A DNA stretch of 15,488 bases from JAXIHJ01 sp034189755 (GTDB lineage Bacteria > Planctomycetota > Phycisphaerae > SM23-33): contig JAXIHJ010000100.1 of assembly GCA_034189755.1 (NCBI GenBank), forward strand, positions 1 through 15,488, in the 5' to 3' direction. The position numbers were made by a program, and so were the translations under genes. Shown here piece after piece: positions 1 through 7,779 of this stretch. The notes under the pieces are model-generated. The model was not told where the DNA came from. It saw only the letters and a list, made by a program, of their open reading frames with translations, and did no database searches. How positions within the stretch are numbered: the stretch's first letter is position 1; each line of letters starts with the position of its first letter.

Positions 1-663
1 GATGTTCATCACCTCCAGCAGCTCGCAGCAAACGTTCTGGAGGAACTCTTCAGGCTTCTGCGTTACCCCCATGGTCCCGCTTACGCGGTACAGCAGGCTG
101 AGTTCCTCATAGGTGGCGGCAAGGTTTGTGCTGAGGTTCGTCAGCTCCTCGCGCGAGACCTGAATACTCTGTTCACGTTTGAGCATCCAGTTCAGGACCC
201 TGAGGAAGTCGTCGGCCTCTTCGGCACTGTGGCGGCACGCGGTCCGGCCACGCCGCTGGACAATCTCGCGGTCCAGATGCAAGCGGTCGCAAAGGCGCGA
301 AAGCGACTCTTCCTCCAGCATTTCGCTGGTCGGATAACACGCCACAGCCGCCCCGATAAGACGCCGTCGCTGATAGATTGGAACGCCGATTACGCAGCAG
401 CCGCAGGCGGAATTGGTCTTGGCAAGATTACCCTCGGTCAACACGCGGTCGGCAAGTTCCTTGGCGGCCTTTGGGCAGCCGTCCCAACAGGCGCCAATCG
501 TTCGGCAAAATCCGCATTCCGCCTGCCACTGGCCGACAGCTTCTCCGGCGGCGTCCCATGCCGAGACAGTCAGGCCAAGTTCGTGCAGATTGGTCCTTAA
601 CTGGTCCAGCACGCTCTCCAGCTGGCTTAAGGATCGGGATGTCGCAGTGTCTATACTTGTCAT
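1..663 (-). CDS. PocR-like cysteine-rich sensor protein, N-terminal part
   Basis: Reading the minus strand from ATG at 663 gives 221 codons with no stop, so the gene continues past position 1. Residues about 15-112 look like a PocR-type ligand-binding domain: CGFC at 50-53, C59, C63, the cluster CGCC at 87-90, then VGVP-like 'IGVPIY' (92-97) and 'LIGAAVACYP' (102-111). Twelve cysteines fall in 221 residues. A helical, coiled-coil-like stretch follows (about 160-190), then 'YEELSLLYRVSGTMG', which resembles the start of a GAF domain. PocR-family domains are predicted small-ligand sensors in signalling proteins. The output domain (kinase, HD-GYP, phosphatase or other) is outside the window. The start is 5 nt after the receiver gene's stop, with AGGTG just upstream, so the two are probably co-translated. 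The gene is seen directly; the PocR assignment is from motif resemblance only. Confidence 0.75.
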   Translation of the reverse strand, partial: MTSIDTATSRSLSQLESVLDQLRTNLHELGLTVSAWDAAGEAVGQWQAECGFCRTIGACWDGCPKAAKELADRVLTEGNLAKTNSACGCCVIGVPIYQRRRLIGAAVACYPTSEMLEEESLSRLCDRLHLDREIVQRRGRTACRHSAEEADDFLRVLNWMLKREQSIQVSREELTNLSTNLAATYEELSLLYRVSGTMGVTQKPEEFLQNVCCELLEVMNI

Positions 664-668
664 GGCAC

Positions 669-1055
669 CTATGCTGCGGCGTCCTCCAAATCGGCAAGAA
701 GCTGAGCGACCTTCTCCAGAACCTCTCTAGGCGAAAACGGCTTGGCCAGAACGGCGGCGATCCCCGCGTCGATCATGTCCTGCGATTCGAGGTCAAAGCC
801 TCGCGCAGTCAGCATAAGAGCCGGGATCGATTTTGTTTCCTCATCCGCGCGAAGTTCCCTGCAGAGTTCCAGGCCTGTCATAAACGGCATCTGGAAATCG
901 GTAATCAGCATGTCGGGTTTTTCCGCGCGGCACAGCTCCAGCGCCTCCTCGCCGTCCACCGCCGTGATTACTTCATATCCGGCGTTTTTGAGCTTCATGG
1001 ACACCACGTGGAGAATGTGGGCTTCATCGTCGGCAACCAGAATTTTTTCGTTCAC
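669..1055 (-). CDS. Stand-alone CheY-like response regulator receiver
   Basis: This 128-residue protein is a complete receiver domain with no output domain. The acidic pair is D9-D10 in 'VADDEAH', the phospho-acceptor is D53 in 'LITDFQMP', the switch Thr is T83 in 'MLTARG', and the conserved Lys is K105 in 'LAKPFSP'. The start codon is GTG at 1055, with GAGGA 8 nt upstream. It lies 58 nt after the histidine kinase gene and 5 nt before the PocR-like sensor gene. The natural inference is that it receives phosphate from the adjacent kinase and acts by protein-protein contact, possibly with the downstream sensor protein or the pilus/secretion machine. The target cannot be told from sequence. Confidence 0.93.
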   Translation of the reverse strand: MNEKILVADDEAHILHVVSMKLKNAGYEVITAVDGEEALELCRAEKPDMLITDFQMPFMTGLELCRELRADEETKSIPALMLTARGFDLESQDMIDAGIAAVLAKPFSPREVLEKVAQLLADLEDAAA

Positions 1056-1113
1056 TTTATACGTCCTCGCCTATTTCAGCTAATCGCCCGGCCTGGCCGG
1101 ACAAATGTTTCAT

Positions 1114-2559
1114 TCAACTCACCAGGACAGGCATCTCGAAGCTGAAGGTGCTACCCTTGCCGGCCTCGCTGGTGACGGAAAGCTTGCCGTCGTGCACCGT
1201 TTCAACGATATGCTTGACCAGCGTAAGCCCCAGACCGGTGCCCTTGGCTATCTTGTTGTTGGCCCGGACGCGATAGAACTTGTCGAAAATATGCGGCAGT
1301 TCCTCGGCCGGGATGCCCATTCCCGTATCAGTTACTTCGCAGACCGCCATACCGCGGTGCTCGTCCACGGTTACCGAGACCGTAACCGTTCCGTCATCGG
1401 GCGTATATTTGATGGCGTTGGACAGAAGGTTCAGCACCGCCTGGTAGATCATGTCGTGGTCGGCCTCGACCTGGTAATAGACCGGCGCGAGGCGTTCGAC
1501 GAGTTTGATATTCTTGGCGTTGGCCTGCGGTACGGCGACGTCCAGCGCCTGCTTGGCTACGCCGGTCAGGCTGATCGGCTCGCGGACCACCTTCACCACG
1601 CCGGATTCGATCCGGGAAATGTTCAGAATGTTCTCGATCAGACGGTGCAGCCGGTCCGTCTCCGAAGAGATTATCTCGTAGAACTCGTTTCGCGTCTTTT
1701 CGTCCTCGGCCTCGCCGTCGACGAGCATCTCGACGTATGCTTTGATGGATGCAAGCGGCGTCTTTAGTTCGTGCGAGACGTTCGAAACGAAATCGGTTTT
1801 TATCTTCGAGATTTCTTTTTCCCTGGTGATGTCGTGCAGCACGGCCACCACGCCGGAGACTTCATTGTTCGGTGTTACGACACAACTCAGCGTGATGCTG
1901 AAGGTTCGTGGCGTGCCCTTGTCGTCGATGCTGTGTTCCACGACCTTTCGGAGGAAGTTCCGGTCATGACTGCGCGTTTCACGAATCAGCCTCACCAGCG
2001 TACCGTCGGAGATAATCCGGTCGATATTTTTCCGCAGCCCTCCGGCCAGCTTGAAGCCAAGCAGCTTCTCCGCCGCTTCATTCGCAAGGATCAGCTCATC
2101 GAACCGGTTCGTAACAATTACCGCGTCGGAAATTGAGAAGATAATCGCCTCGGCGTGATGTTTTTCCGCCGACGATATCTGAGATTGAATCTGAAGCTCC
2201 CGGTTCTCGCTGCGGAGGTTGTCTATCTGCAACCGCATGGTTGTCAGGAACTCATTCAACGGCTTGGTAATCTGCGACAGCTCCTCGGTCCCCTCGGTCA
2301 TCACCAGGCCGATCTGTCCGGTCTTGGACATGTTATTCAACTGTGAAGTGATCGTCTTGACCGAGCGGTGCATGCTGCGCCAGAACACCAGCAGCACCAG
2401 CGCGGTCAGTGCCGCAACCAGCGTCAAGACCAGGTAGTTCAGCCCCATCCGAGGCATGGCATAGCCCCGCATAGCCATCATGGTGGCGTAGTAGGCTGCG
2501 CTGGCCCCGAGTGAAATCAGGGCAATTGTCGCAACTCCCAGTCTCTTGGCCGTAGTCAC
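1114..2559 (-). CDS. Membrane sensor histidine kinase with HAMP and PAS
   Basis: The protein has 481 residues. Two membrane segments (about 8-28 and 41-60) are separated by a very short external loop, so it probably senses in the membrane or cytoplasm. A HAMP-like segment (about 60-113) and a short coiled coil (113-135) follow. A PAS domain (about 136-248) starts at 'IIFSISDAVIVTNRFDELI'. The HisKA domain carries the phospho-acceptor H263 in 'VSHELKTPLAS'. The ATPase domain shows the N box 'NLLSNAIKYTP' (377-387), G1 'DTGMGIP' (411-417) and G2 'GTGLGL' (440-445). All catalytic motifs are intact. This is the PhoR/VicK-like layout. The start is GTG at 2559, with a strong AGGAGA just upstream. 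It lies 54 nt after the TPR lipoprotein gene and precedes a lone receiver, its likely partner. Confidence 0.95.
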   Translation of the reverse strand: MTTAKRLGVATIALISLGASAAYYATMMAMRGYAMPRMGLNYLVLTLVAALTALVLLVFWRSMHRSVKTITSQLNNMSKTGQIGLVMTEGTEELSQITKPLNEFLTTMRLQIDNLRSENRELQIQSQISSAEKHHAEAIIFSISDAVIVTNRFDELILANEAAEKLLGFKLAGGLRKNIDRIISDGTLVRLIRETRSHDRNFLRKVVEHSIDDKGTPRTFSITLSCVVTPNNEVSGVVAVLHDITREKEISKIKTDFVSNVSHELKTPLASIKAYVEMLVDGEAEDEKTRNEFYEIISSETDRLHRLIENILNISRIESGVVKVVREPISLTGVAKQALDVAVPQANAKNIKLVERLAPVYYQVEADHDMIYQAVLNLLSNAIKYTPDDGTVTVSVTVDEHRGMAVCEVTDTGMGIPAEELPHIFDKFYRVRANNKIAKGTGLGLTLVKHIVETVHDGKLSVTSEAGKGSTFSFEMPVLVS

Positions 2560-2613
2560 GGCTGTCTCCTGTATTTCTAACCAGCCCCCCTGCCAATAAA
2601 CCTCGTCATAGAT

Positions 2614-3810
2614 TCAGTCTATTTTTGAAAGTTCCTTCACGTCAGCTCCGGCGAGTAATTCGCGGGCCAATGTACTTTTCGGTTCGAGTTTGGCGGCCTT
2701 GGCGTAGCATTGGACGGCCAGGGCATAATCGCCCGCGGCGGCGTGAGCCTGACCCAGCACGCATTGCAACATGCCGCTGGCGGGGTGAACCGCCGTCGCC
2801 TGCGTCAGAACGCCTATCGCTCTCGAAACCTGCATCTGCCGGAGCAGCGCATAGCCCAACACCAACGTCGCGTCGAGGCAGTTTTCGTCCCGTTGCAGCG
2901 CCTGGTCGGCGGCTATCACGGCCTGTGTCGGCTGGTTGATGGAAAGGGCCACTTTCGCCAGGTTGACCCAAACGCCGGGGGCCGACGGAGACCGCTGGCT
3001 AGCCTGGCGATAGACCCGCTGCGCCTCGAACGGACGATTTTCCACCATGTAACAATCGCCCAGCATCGTATACATCCATGCCGGAGCGGCGTACTGTTTC
3101 GACGCCAACAGGGCTACAAATGTCTCTCTTGCCTGGGCGTGCTGGCCCGCGAAGTACTGCGCCCGGCCCATTCGTTCACGATAACGAAGATTTTTGTAAT
3201 CCACGTCCAGGGCCTGTTGATAGTACTTGGCCGCCTTATCGTACTGCCGGCGTATCATGGCCAGCCGGGCGGCCAGCTCGTACATGCCGACCTCGTCGCC
3301 GGCGAGATGCGTGTAGCCCTCAAGATAAAACTGGGCATCTTTAATCCGGCCCATGGCCACCATCACTTCCGCAGCGGCTATCACAGCAGCCAGGTGCGAA
3401 TCGTCCAGTGCATGTGCCCGGCGATAGCTGGCCAGGGCCTCGGTCAGGCGCCCCTCCTTTTCCTGGGCCACGCCAAGCAAATACCACGCCTCGGCCAGGT
3501 CGGCCTTGTTCTCGATGACCTTGCGAAGTTCCGCTATCGCCATAATGTAATGGCCTTGCTCGATGTACACCTTGGCCAGCAGCGTGCGGGCCTCGATGTA
3601 ATCTGCGTCCAGCGAAAGGGCCTCCTGGGCCTTGTTGCGGGCCTGGTCCAGTTGGCCGACCTTCAACTGCTCTTCGGCTACGCCGTAAAGCATCTTCGCA
3701 CGCGTGTGATCCCAGCGTTTGTAGGCCTCATCTCGCGCCTCAGGCACGCTCGACATGTTGCAGCCGACCAATACAGCCAGTAAACCCGCCGCCAACATCC
3801 ATTTTTTCAT
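2614..3810 (-). CDS. TPR-repeat outer-membrane lipoprotein, candidate secretin pilotin
   Basis: The protein begins 'MKKWMLAAGLLAVLVGC', a lipoprotein signal with lipobox LVGC and lipidated C17. The next residue is Asn, not Asp, which fits export to the outer membrane. The rest is a run of roughly ten TPR-like helical repeats (for example 'AEAWYLLGVAQEKEGRLTEA'), about 398 residues in all. I chose ATG 3810 over the in-frame ATG at 3825 because GGAG (3820-3823) lies 9 nt before 3810. The extra five residues would also precede the signal sequence. It follows the secretin gene by 138 nt. PilF/PilW-type pilotins that help PilQ assemble are TPR lipoproteins, but much shorter (about six TPRs). A pilotin or assembly-scaffold role is therefore inference; a general TPR lipoprotein is the safe call. 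Confidence 0.88.
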   Translation of the reverse strand: MKKWMLAAGLLAVLVGCNMSSVPEARDEAYKRWDHTRAKMLYGVAEEQLKVGQLDQARNKAQEALSLDADYIEARTLLAKVYIEQGHYIMAIAELRKVIENKADLAEAWYLLGVAQEKEGRLTEALASYRRAHALDDSHLAAVIAAAEVMVAMGRIKDAQFYLEGYTHLAGDEVGMYELAARLAMIRRQYDKAAKYYQQALDVDYKNLRYRERMGRAQYFAGQHAQARETFVALLASKQYAAPAWMYTMLGDCYMVENRPFEAQRVYRQASQRSPSAPGVWVNLAKVALSINQPTQAVIAADQALQRDENCLDATLVLGYALLRQMQVSRAIGVLTQATAVHPASGMLQCVLGQAHAAAGDYALAVQCYAKAAKLEPKSTLARELLAGADVKELSKID

Positions 3811-3910
3811 GATTGTCTGCTCCATAGAGGCTTCAGTGCCTCTTTGTCTAATTTGTGCAATCTTCTCAATTTAACATTCAAGGCCCAAAAAATTGCCTCG
3901 ACGGCATTGT

Positions 3911-3928
3911 CGGGCCTGTTCAGGCCCG
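3911..3928. other. Inverted repeat between secretin and TPR lipoprotein genes
   Basis: CGGGCCTG and CAGGCCCG form an 8-bp perfect inverted repeat around a TT centre, just after the secretin stop. On the minus strand a second small stem (TGCC/GGCA) followed by ATTTTTT comes shortly after (about 3888-3904). This could act as a partial terminator or a processing site that lowers expression of the downstream genes. There is no U-run directly behind the main stem, so it is not a textbook terminator. Confidence 0.4.
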
Positions 3929-3948
3929 CTTTGAGCTATAGCTGTGAA

Positions 3949-5865
3949 TCATTTCTTTTTTCGCTCGGCCGGCACGGGCCTGGTTGTCGGCGTCGCCGCC
4001 GGCTTGGGCTTTTGCCTGCGAGGCCTAATCAGAGGATCTTCCGGCCTCGGGCGGATGCCGATGGCCTTTTTGACCTTCGGACCGAGCTTTCTGGTATCCC
4101 TCGGCTTGCGCGGCGGGATGACCCGCTCAACCGGCTTATCAAGCTCCTGCATAATCATTCGCTGCACGACGTACTTGGCTGAAGAGAATTGGGCATGGCT
4201 CGACCAGTATTCCTTGCCGGTAAGTCGCTCGTGCATTCGGATTGCCTCCTCCATTCGCGGTTCCAGGGCCAGTGCGGCGTCGACTTGCCAGAGGGCCTTT
4301 GCCCGGTCGCCTACGGCGAGGGCCTGCCTGGCCTGACGCATGTGCATCTGGGCGAGGCGTTCTCTGCCCCACCATCGCAGACCCTTGCGCTGTCCGACGC
4401 GGAAGCGCTCGATATCATCCTTAATCTGTTCGCAGACGGCCTCATCGTGTTCCTGCTTAATGATCCGCGGTGTGATAAGGATAATCACTTCCTCCCGGAC
4501 GGTGTAATCCACGGTGCGCCGGAACAAGGTCCCAAGGTACGGTATGTTGCCGACGACCGGCACCTGTGCCCGGCCGTTCTGCGTCTGCTCGCGGAACAGC
4601 CCGCCGATTACGATAGTATGCCCGTCGCGCACCAGGATGTTGGAGGTTACCTCCGTGGTGGTTTCACTGGGCAGGACGTTATTGCCTACCGGCTCCACGC
4701 CGCCCGATGAATCTTCCGGGTGTATTTCCATCCGGACGTAGCCATCCTTGCCGATGAACGGCCGGACCACCAGACGGGTGCCGGTTTCCAGGAATTGCAC
4801 CTCCTGCGTGGCGACCGTCTCGGTGACGGTGGTGGTCAGGTAGCCGTCGCGGTTACCGATCATCACTTCCGCCCGCTGTTTGTTAAGCACGAGCAGCTTT
4901 GGGTTAGCCAGGATGGTAAGGTCGGTTACGCTTTCCAGCGCGCGGATGAAGAAGGCGATTTCATTGCTGATAAAACCGATGGTCATGCCGCCGGCGTCGA
5001 TAGCCGAGTTGAAGTCGGTCCGGATCGTCGAACCCGGGTTCAGCCGCTCCATGTCGCCCGTGGCCACGGTGCCAGTCGCCAGCGACTGGATACCCGGCGT
5101 CGTGGCGTTGAGGTTTTGAAAATCGATGCCGGCCAGCGTGTTGAAGTCCACGCCCAGGGCGTTGTCCTCGGTCAGTGTCGCTCGCAGGATCGTCGCCTCG
5201 ATGAGCACCTGGTCGGGCTTGACGTCCAGTTGCTCGATAATAGCGGCAATCCGCACGAGGTTTTCATCGGTATCTCGCACGACGATGACATCATTGGCGG
5301 CGTATGCGTCTCCGCCCGCCTCGGTGCTGCTGGTTACGATGCCTACCTCGGACGCCGGCGTAATCGCAACGCTGCCGTCACTGGTAAGAGCCGGCCTGAT
5401 AAGAACCTCCACATCCTTGGCTGTAATGTACGCCAGGCGGAAAATTCGCACCGACAGCTTGAGTTGCGATTTGTGAATGGCCGCCATCTGCTTGGGTGTA
5501 TAGACATAAATGAAATTGCCTTGTTCTTCATAGACATGCCCTGTCGCCGTCAGCACCGCGTCCAGGGCTTCCTTGAAGGTTACACCGTACAGGTCGGCCG
5601 TTACCGTGCCGGAAACTTCCTTGGTGGCGATAATATTTTTTCTGCCCTGGGTGCTCAGCAGTTGCAGAACGCCGCGAAGGTCGGCGCCCTGGACATGTAT
5701 CTCAAACGTTCCGGGACGTGTCGTTTTGACCTGGCCCAGCAATTGTTTGGCTAAGCCTGCGCTCTGATGGCCGTTCTCGGCGAAGGACCCCCGCCCCAGC
5801 AGCAGCAACACCGCCAGGGCCATAAAGGCCTTCACGCATCGGAAGGATGTCCTTTCCTGTCTCAT
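3949..5865 (-). CDS. Secretin, PilQ/GspD family, outer-membrane pore
   Basis: The protein has 638 residues with a signal peptide (about 1-29, ending 'GRGSFA'). An STN/N0-like domain covers about 53-123, and a secretin N1-type domain about 136-220. The secretin beta-barrel runs from about 220 to 470, with 'NPKLLVLNKQRAEVMIG' (321-337) and the family signature 'VPVVGNIPYLGTLFRR' (435-450). It forms the multimeric channel for the pilus or pseudopilus. There is only one N-type repeat, unlike GspD, and no AMIN domain, unlike proteobacterial PilQ. Unusually, about 168 residues follow the barrel: a TPR-like helical pair (about 500-550) and a tail from about 578 that is very rich in Lys, Arg and Pro. 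AAGGAG sits 8 nt before the ATG. The gap to the preceding PilP-like gene is 93 nt. Confidence 0.95.
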   Translation of the reverse strand: MRQERTSFRCVKAFMALAVLLLLGRGSFAENGHQSAGLAKQLLGQVKTTRPGTFEIHVQGADLRGVLQLLSTQGRKNIIATKEVSGTVTADLYGVTFKEALDAVLTATGHVYEEQGNFIYVYTPKQMAAIHKSQLKLSVRIFRLAYITAKDVEVLIRPALTSDGSVAITPASEVGIVTSSTEAGGDAYAANDVIVVRDTDENLVRIAAIIEQLDVKPDQVLIEATILRATLTEDNALGVDFNTLAGIDFQNLNATTPGIQSLATGTVATGDMERLNPGSTIRTDFNSAIDAGGMTIGFISNEIAFFIRALESVTDLTILANPKLLVLNKQRAEVMIGNRDGYLTTTVTETVATQEVQFLETGTRLVVRPFIGKDGYVRMEIHPEDSSGGVEPVGNNVLPSETTTEVTSNILVRDGHTIVIGGLFREQTQNGRAQVPVVGNIPYLGTLFRRTVDYTVREEVIILITPRIIKQEHDEAVCEQIKDDIERFRVGQRKGLRWWGRERLAQMHMRQARQALAVGDRAKALWQVDAALALEPRMEEAIRMHERLTGKEYWSSHAQFSSAKYVVQRMIMQELDKPVERVIPPRKPRDTRKLGPKVKKAIGIRPRPEDPLIRPRRQKPKPAATPTTRPVPAERKKK

Positions 5866-5958
5866 TCCCGAACTCCTTACCAGTTTGGGCTGCCTCTTAC
5901 CGGCTGCCCCGCTCCTGTTTTTTTATTCCAGTGCCTCCTGCGGCACACTAATCGTCGG

Positions 5959-6570
5959 TTACTGTCCCATTTCCAGAATGATCTTTACGCCGTTTTTCTC
6001 AAGCACACACGTACGGGCATTTATCGCCGTAACCTGGAAGCCATTGATCCACTCTCCCTTGCACAGCACGCAGCCGTTGATGATGGCCGTCGGAGTGGCG
6101 GAATGAATGGTGCTTTGCAACGTCAGGGCCTTGGCCTGAGCCTGTATAACCCTTCTCCTGACTTCTTCTTCCGAAATAACCGGTTTGCCGGACGGCACCA
6201 GTCTGGCTGGGTTATTCGCCGTCTGTTTCTTCGGCGGAAAAACGTCGGTGTTCGCCTCGAAGATATCGCGGGTGATCTCCATACTGCCACTGGGAACATA
6301 GGAAGACTTGCGGCCGGCGCTCGCCGGCTTGCGCTCACTCGGCAACGCCGCTGCGGTGGGCGATTGGCTGCCGGCCTGAGGCTGAGGGCGCATCGCAACG
6401 GCGCCGGCATTTGCGCCGTCGGGTCCGGAGCTTTTAACTACCAGCCGAATGCCCAAAACCGCAGCCACCAAAAGAAGCGCCGCCATGATCGCGGTTTTCT
6501 TCTTGTCCCGCTTCAGCTCGGCCGTCAGCCGCTGCTGCCAGCCTGATATATTCATTTTGGAGCTGTCCAT
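5959..6570 (-). CDS. PilP/GspC-like inner-membrane periplasmic linker
   Basis: The protein has 203 residues. It has a short cytoplasmic N-terminus, one membrane anchor (about 25-46), a long Pro/Ala/Ser-rich periplasmic linker (about 48-130) and a C-terminal homology-region domain (about 149-201) of the GspC/PilP kind, with 'TPTAIINGCVLCKGEWING' and 'VLEKNGVKIIL'. In these families this domain contacts the secretin's N domains and joins the inner-membrane complex to the outer-membrane pore. Its place between PilO and the secretin fits that role. Unlike lipoprotein PilP, it is anchored by a TM helix, as GspC is. An unusual CxxC (C167, C170) and C188 lie in the periplasmic domain. The start is 10 nt after the pilO stop; an in-frame ATG five codons in is an alternative. 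Confidence 0.82.
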   Translation of the reverse strand: MDSSKMNISGWQQRLTAELKRDKKKTAIMAALLLVAAVLGIRLVVKSSGPDGANAGAVAMRPQPQAGSQSPTAAALPSERKPASAGRKSSYVPSGSMEITRDIFEANTDVFPPKKQTANNPARLVPSGKPVISEEEVRRRVIQAQAKALTLQSTIHSATPTAIINGCVLCKGEWINGFQVTAINARTCVLEKNGVKIILEMGQ

Positions 6571-6580
6571 GGTCGTTCTT

Positions 6581-7117
6581 TTAGCTTTCAGTGAAGTAAA
6601 TGTTCATTTGCAACTCTATATCGAGAATGCCTTCTTTTTCCTTGTTCTCCGAATCGATGATTAGCTTTTGAACTCGCGTCAGGCGTTCCATGGTCTCCAG
6701 TTGTTTCAGGAAGCTGCCCAACGACAGATACGAGCCTTTGAACCGCATGATGATGGGCAGTGTATGAAACAAGTCCTCGGGCGTAGGATTGCCCGGCTCG
6801 ATGAGCTGGTCGGAGAGTTGCTCTTCGGCCATATGTCCGGAAATCTCCCGCAGGAACCCGCCAAGCTCTTGTCGTTTTGGCAGCCGGCGGTCGAAATTCT
6901 TGTACACCTTCTTCAGATCCTGCACCTGCCGGAGCATCTCCGGGATGACGGCGGCTTTTTGGCCGTCGCTGGCGAGTTGATTCTTTTCCGTGGCTATCTT
7001 GCCCCTGATTTCTTCGAGCCTTAGCCTTTGCGGAATGTAAACCACCGCCATGAAGCCGATTACCATGGCGGCCAAAATCCCCAGCATGATCAGGTTGTCC
7101 CGCTTGAAATATTGCAT
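6581..7117 (-). CDS. pilO: PilO-like inner-membrane alignment protein
   Basis: The 178 residues from ATG 7117 give a short basic N-terminus ('MQYFKRDN'), one membrane helix (about 9-28), a coiled coil ('LEEIRGKIATEKNQLASDG') and a ferredoxin-like periplasmic domain ending in a beta strand ('GILDIELQMNIYF'). This is the PilO layout. PilO pairs with PilN to form the inner-membrane ring of type IV pili, equivalent to GspM in type II secretion. It lies directly after pilN. An upstream in-frame TTG (7156) would add 13 residues and overlap pilN. I prefer ATG 7117, 20 nt after the pilN stop, behind a purine-rich AAGAAAAAAG. The assignment rests on gene order plus topology, as PilO sequences diverge widely. 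Confidence 0.87.
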   Translation of the reverse strand: MQYFKRDNLIMLGILAAMVIGFMAVVYIPQRLRLEEIRGKIATEKNQLASDGQKAAVIPEMLRQVQDLKKVYKNFDRRLPKRQELGGFLREISGHMAEEQLSDQLIEPGNPTPEDLFHTLPIIMRFKGSYLSLGSFLKQLETMERLTRVQKLIIDSENKEKEGILDIELQMNIYFTES

Positions 7118-7137
7118 AGCTTTTTTCTTCGCTTGCT

Positions 7138-7779
7138 TTACCTGGTTACGTAGCAACTGGTCTGGAACTCTCGTGCGCTGCGGCCACGGAAGGTAACATT
7201 CTTGGCGTATCCCATGTTGACGTCTTCAAACACACCGCTGGCCGACAGTTGCCCGATGAAATTGGCTATGTCCACGTCCGTGGGCGCCAGGCCGGTCAGC
7301 ACCACCCGGATGCGCTTAATCTGGCGTTCTTTGGGTTTCCGCCCGAAGGCTTTGCCGGCCCGCCGGGAGGAATGAACATTACCCGCCTGTTCAACAGGCA
7401 CTTGGACTTTCTTTGTCTCCAACTCCAGCTTTCTCAGCGCCATGCTGGCAGGAAGCAGCGAATCCAGTTCGATCAAAACCTGCATTGCGTTGATCCGGCT
7501 GCCCAGATGGTCGCTGATTCTTTTTTTGATCAGCAGATCGGCCTGTTGTTCCTGAAGGGCGTCCCGCACGGCGAGTTGGCGCGCAATATTACCGGATCGG
7601 CCTTTAAGCAGGTCGAGTTCGGCCTGCGCTTTACTGATTCTGCCCCGGCTGACATATGACAGAGTTATCAGCCCCAGCACGCAGACGCCGAGCAGATAAC
7701 CCTGCCTAATCAGGCGGCGCCGCATGGCGTATTGCACCTTTACGCGCTCAGGCAGAAAGTCGAGATTCTCCATCTTCAT
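7138..7779 (-). CDS. pilN: PilN-like inner-membrane alignment protein
   Basis: From ATG 7779 the product has 213 residues. The N-terminal 'MENLDFLPERVK' corresponds to the cytoplasmic INLLPWR-type motif by which PilN docks on PilM. One membrane helix follows (about 26-44), then a coiled coil and a periplasmic alpha/beta domain ('IRVVLTGLAPTDVDIANFIGQL'). It is longer than usual for PilN because of an inserted basic segment ('SSRRAGKAFGRKPKERQIKR') before that domain. I chose 7779 because GAGG lies 9 nt upstream, and because starting 14 codons earlier would add an unlikely tail and a 74-nt overlap. Even so it overlaps the pilM 3' end by 32 nt, a sign of coupled translation. An ATG at 7773 is a close alternative. 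Confidence 0.9.
   Translation of the reverse strand: MKMENLDFLPERVKVQYAMRRRLIRQGYLLGVCVLGLITLSYVSRGRISKAQAELDLLKGRSGNIARQLAVRDALQEQQADLLIKKRISDHLGSRINAMQVLIELDSLLPASMALRKLELETKKVQVPVEQAGNVHSSRRAGKAFGRKPKERQIKRIRVVLTGLAPTDVDIANFIGQLSASGVFEDVNMGYAKNVTFRGRSAREFQTSCYVTR

Noticed and set aside
2710..3783. Long plus-strand open frame (357 codons) opposite the TPR lipoprotein gene
   Set aside because: It is a shadow of the minus-strand gene, whose product has a clear lipobox and TPR pattern; the plus-strand product has no recognisable motif.
4720..5754. Long plus-strand open frame (344 codons) opposite the secretin gene
   Set aside because: Antisense to an unmistakable secretin; the product is low-complexity His/Arg/Gly-rich with no domain.
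5870..5960. Terminator in the 93-nt gap before the secretin gene
   Set aside because: A 5-bp stem (GTGCC/GGCAC) is present but is followed on the transcribed strand by A residues, not U.
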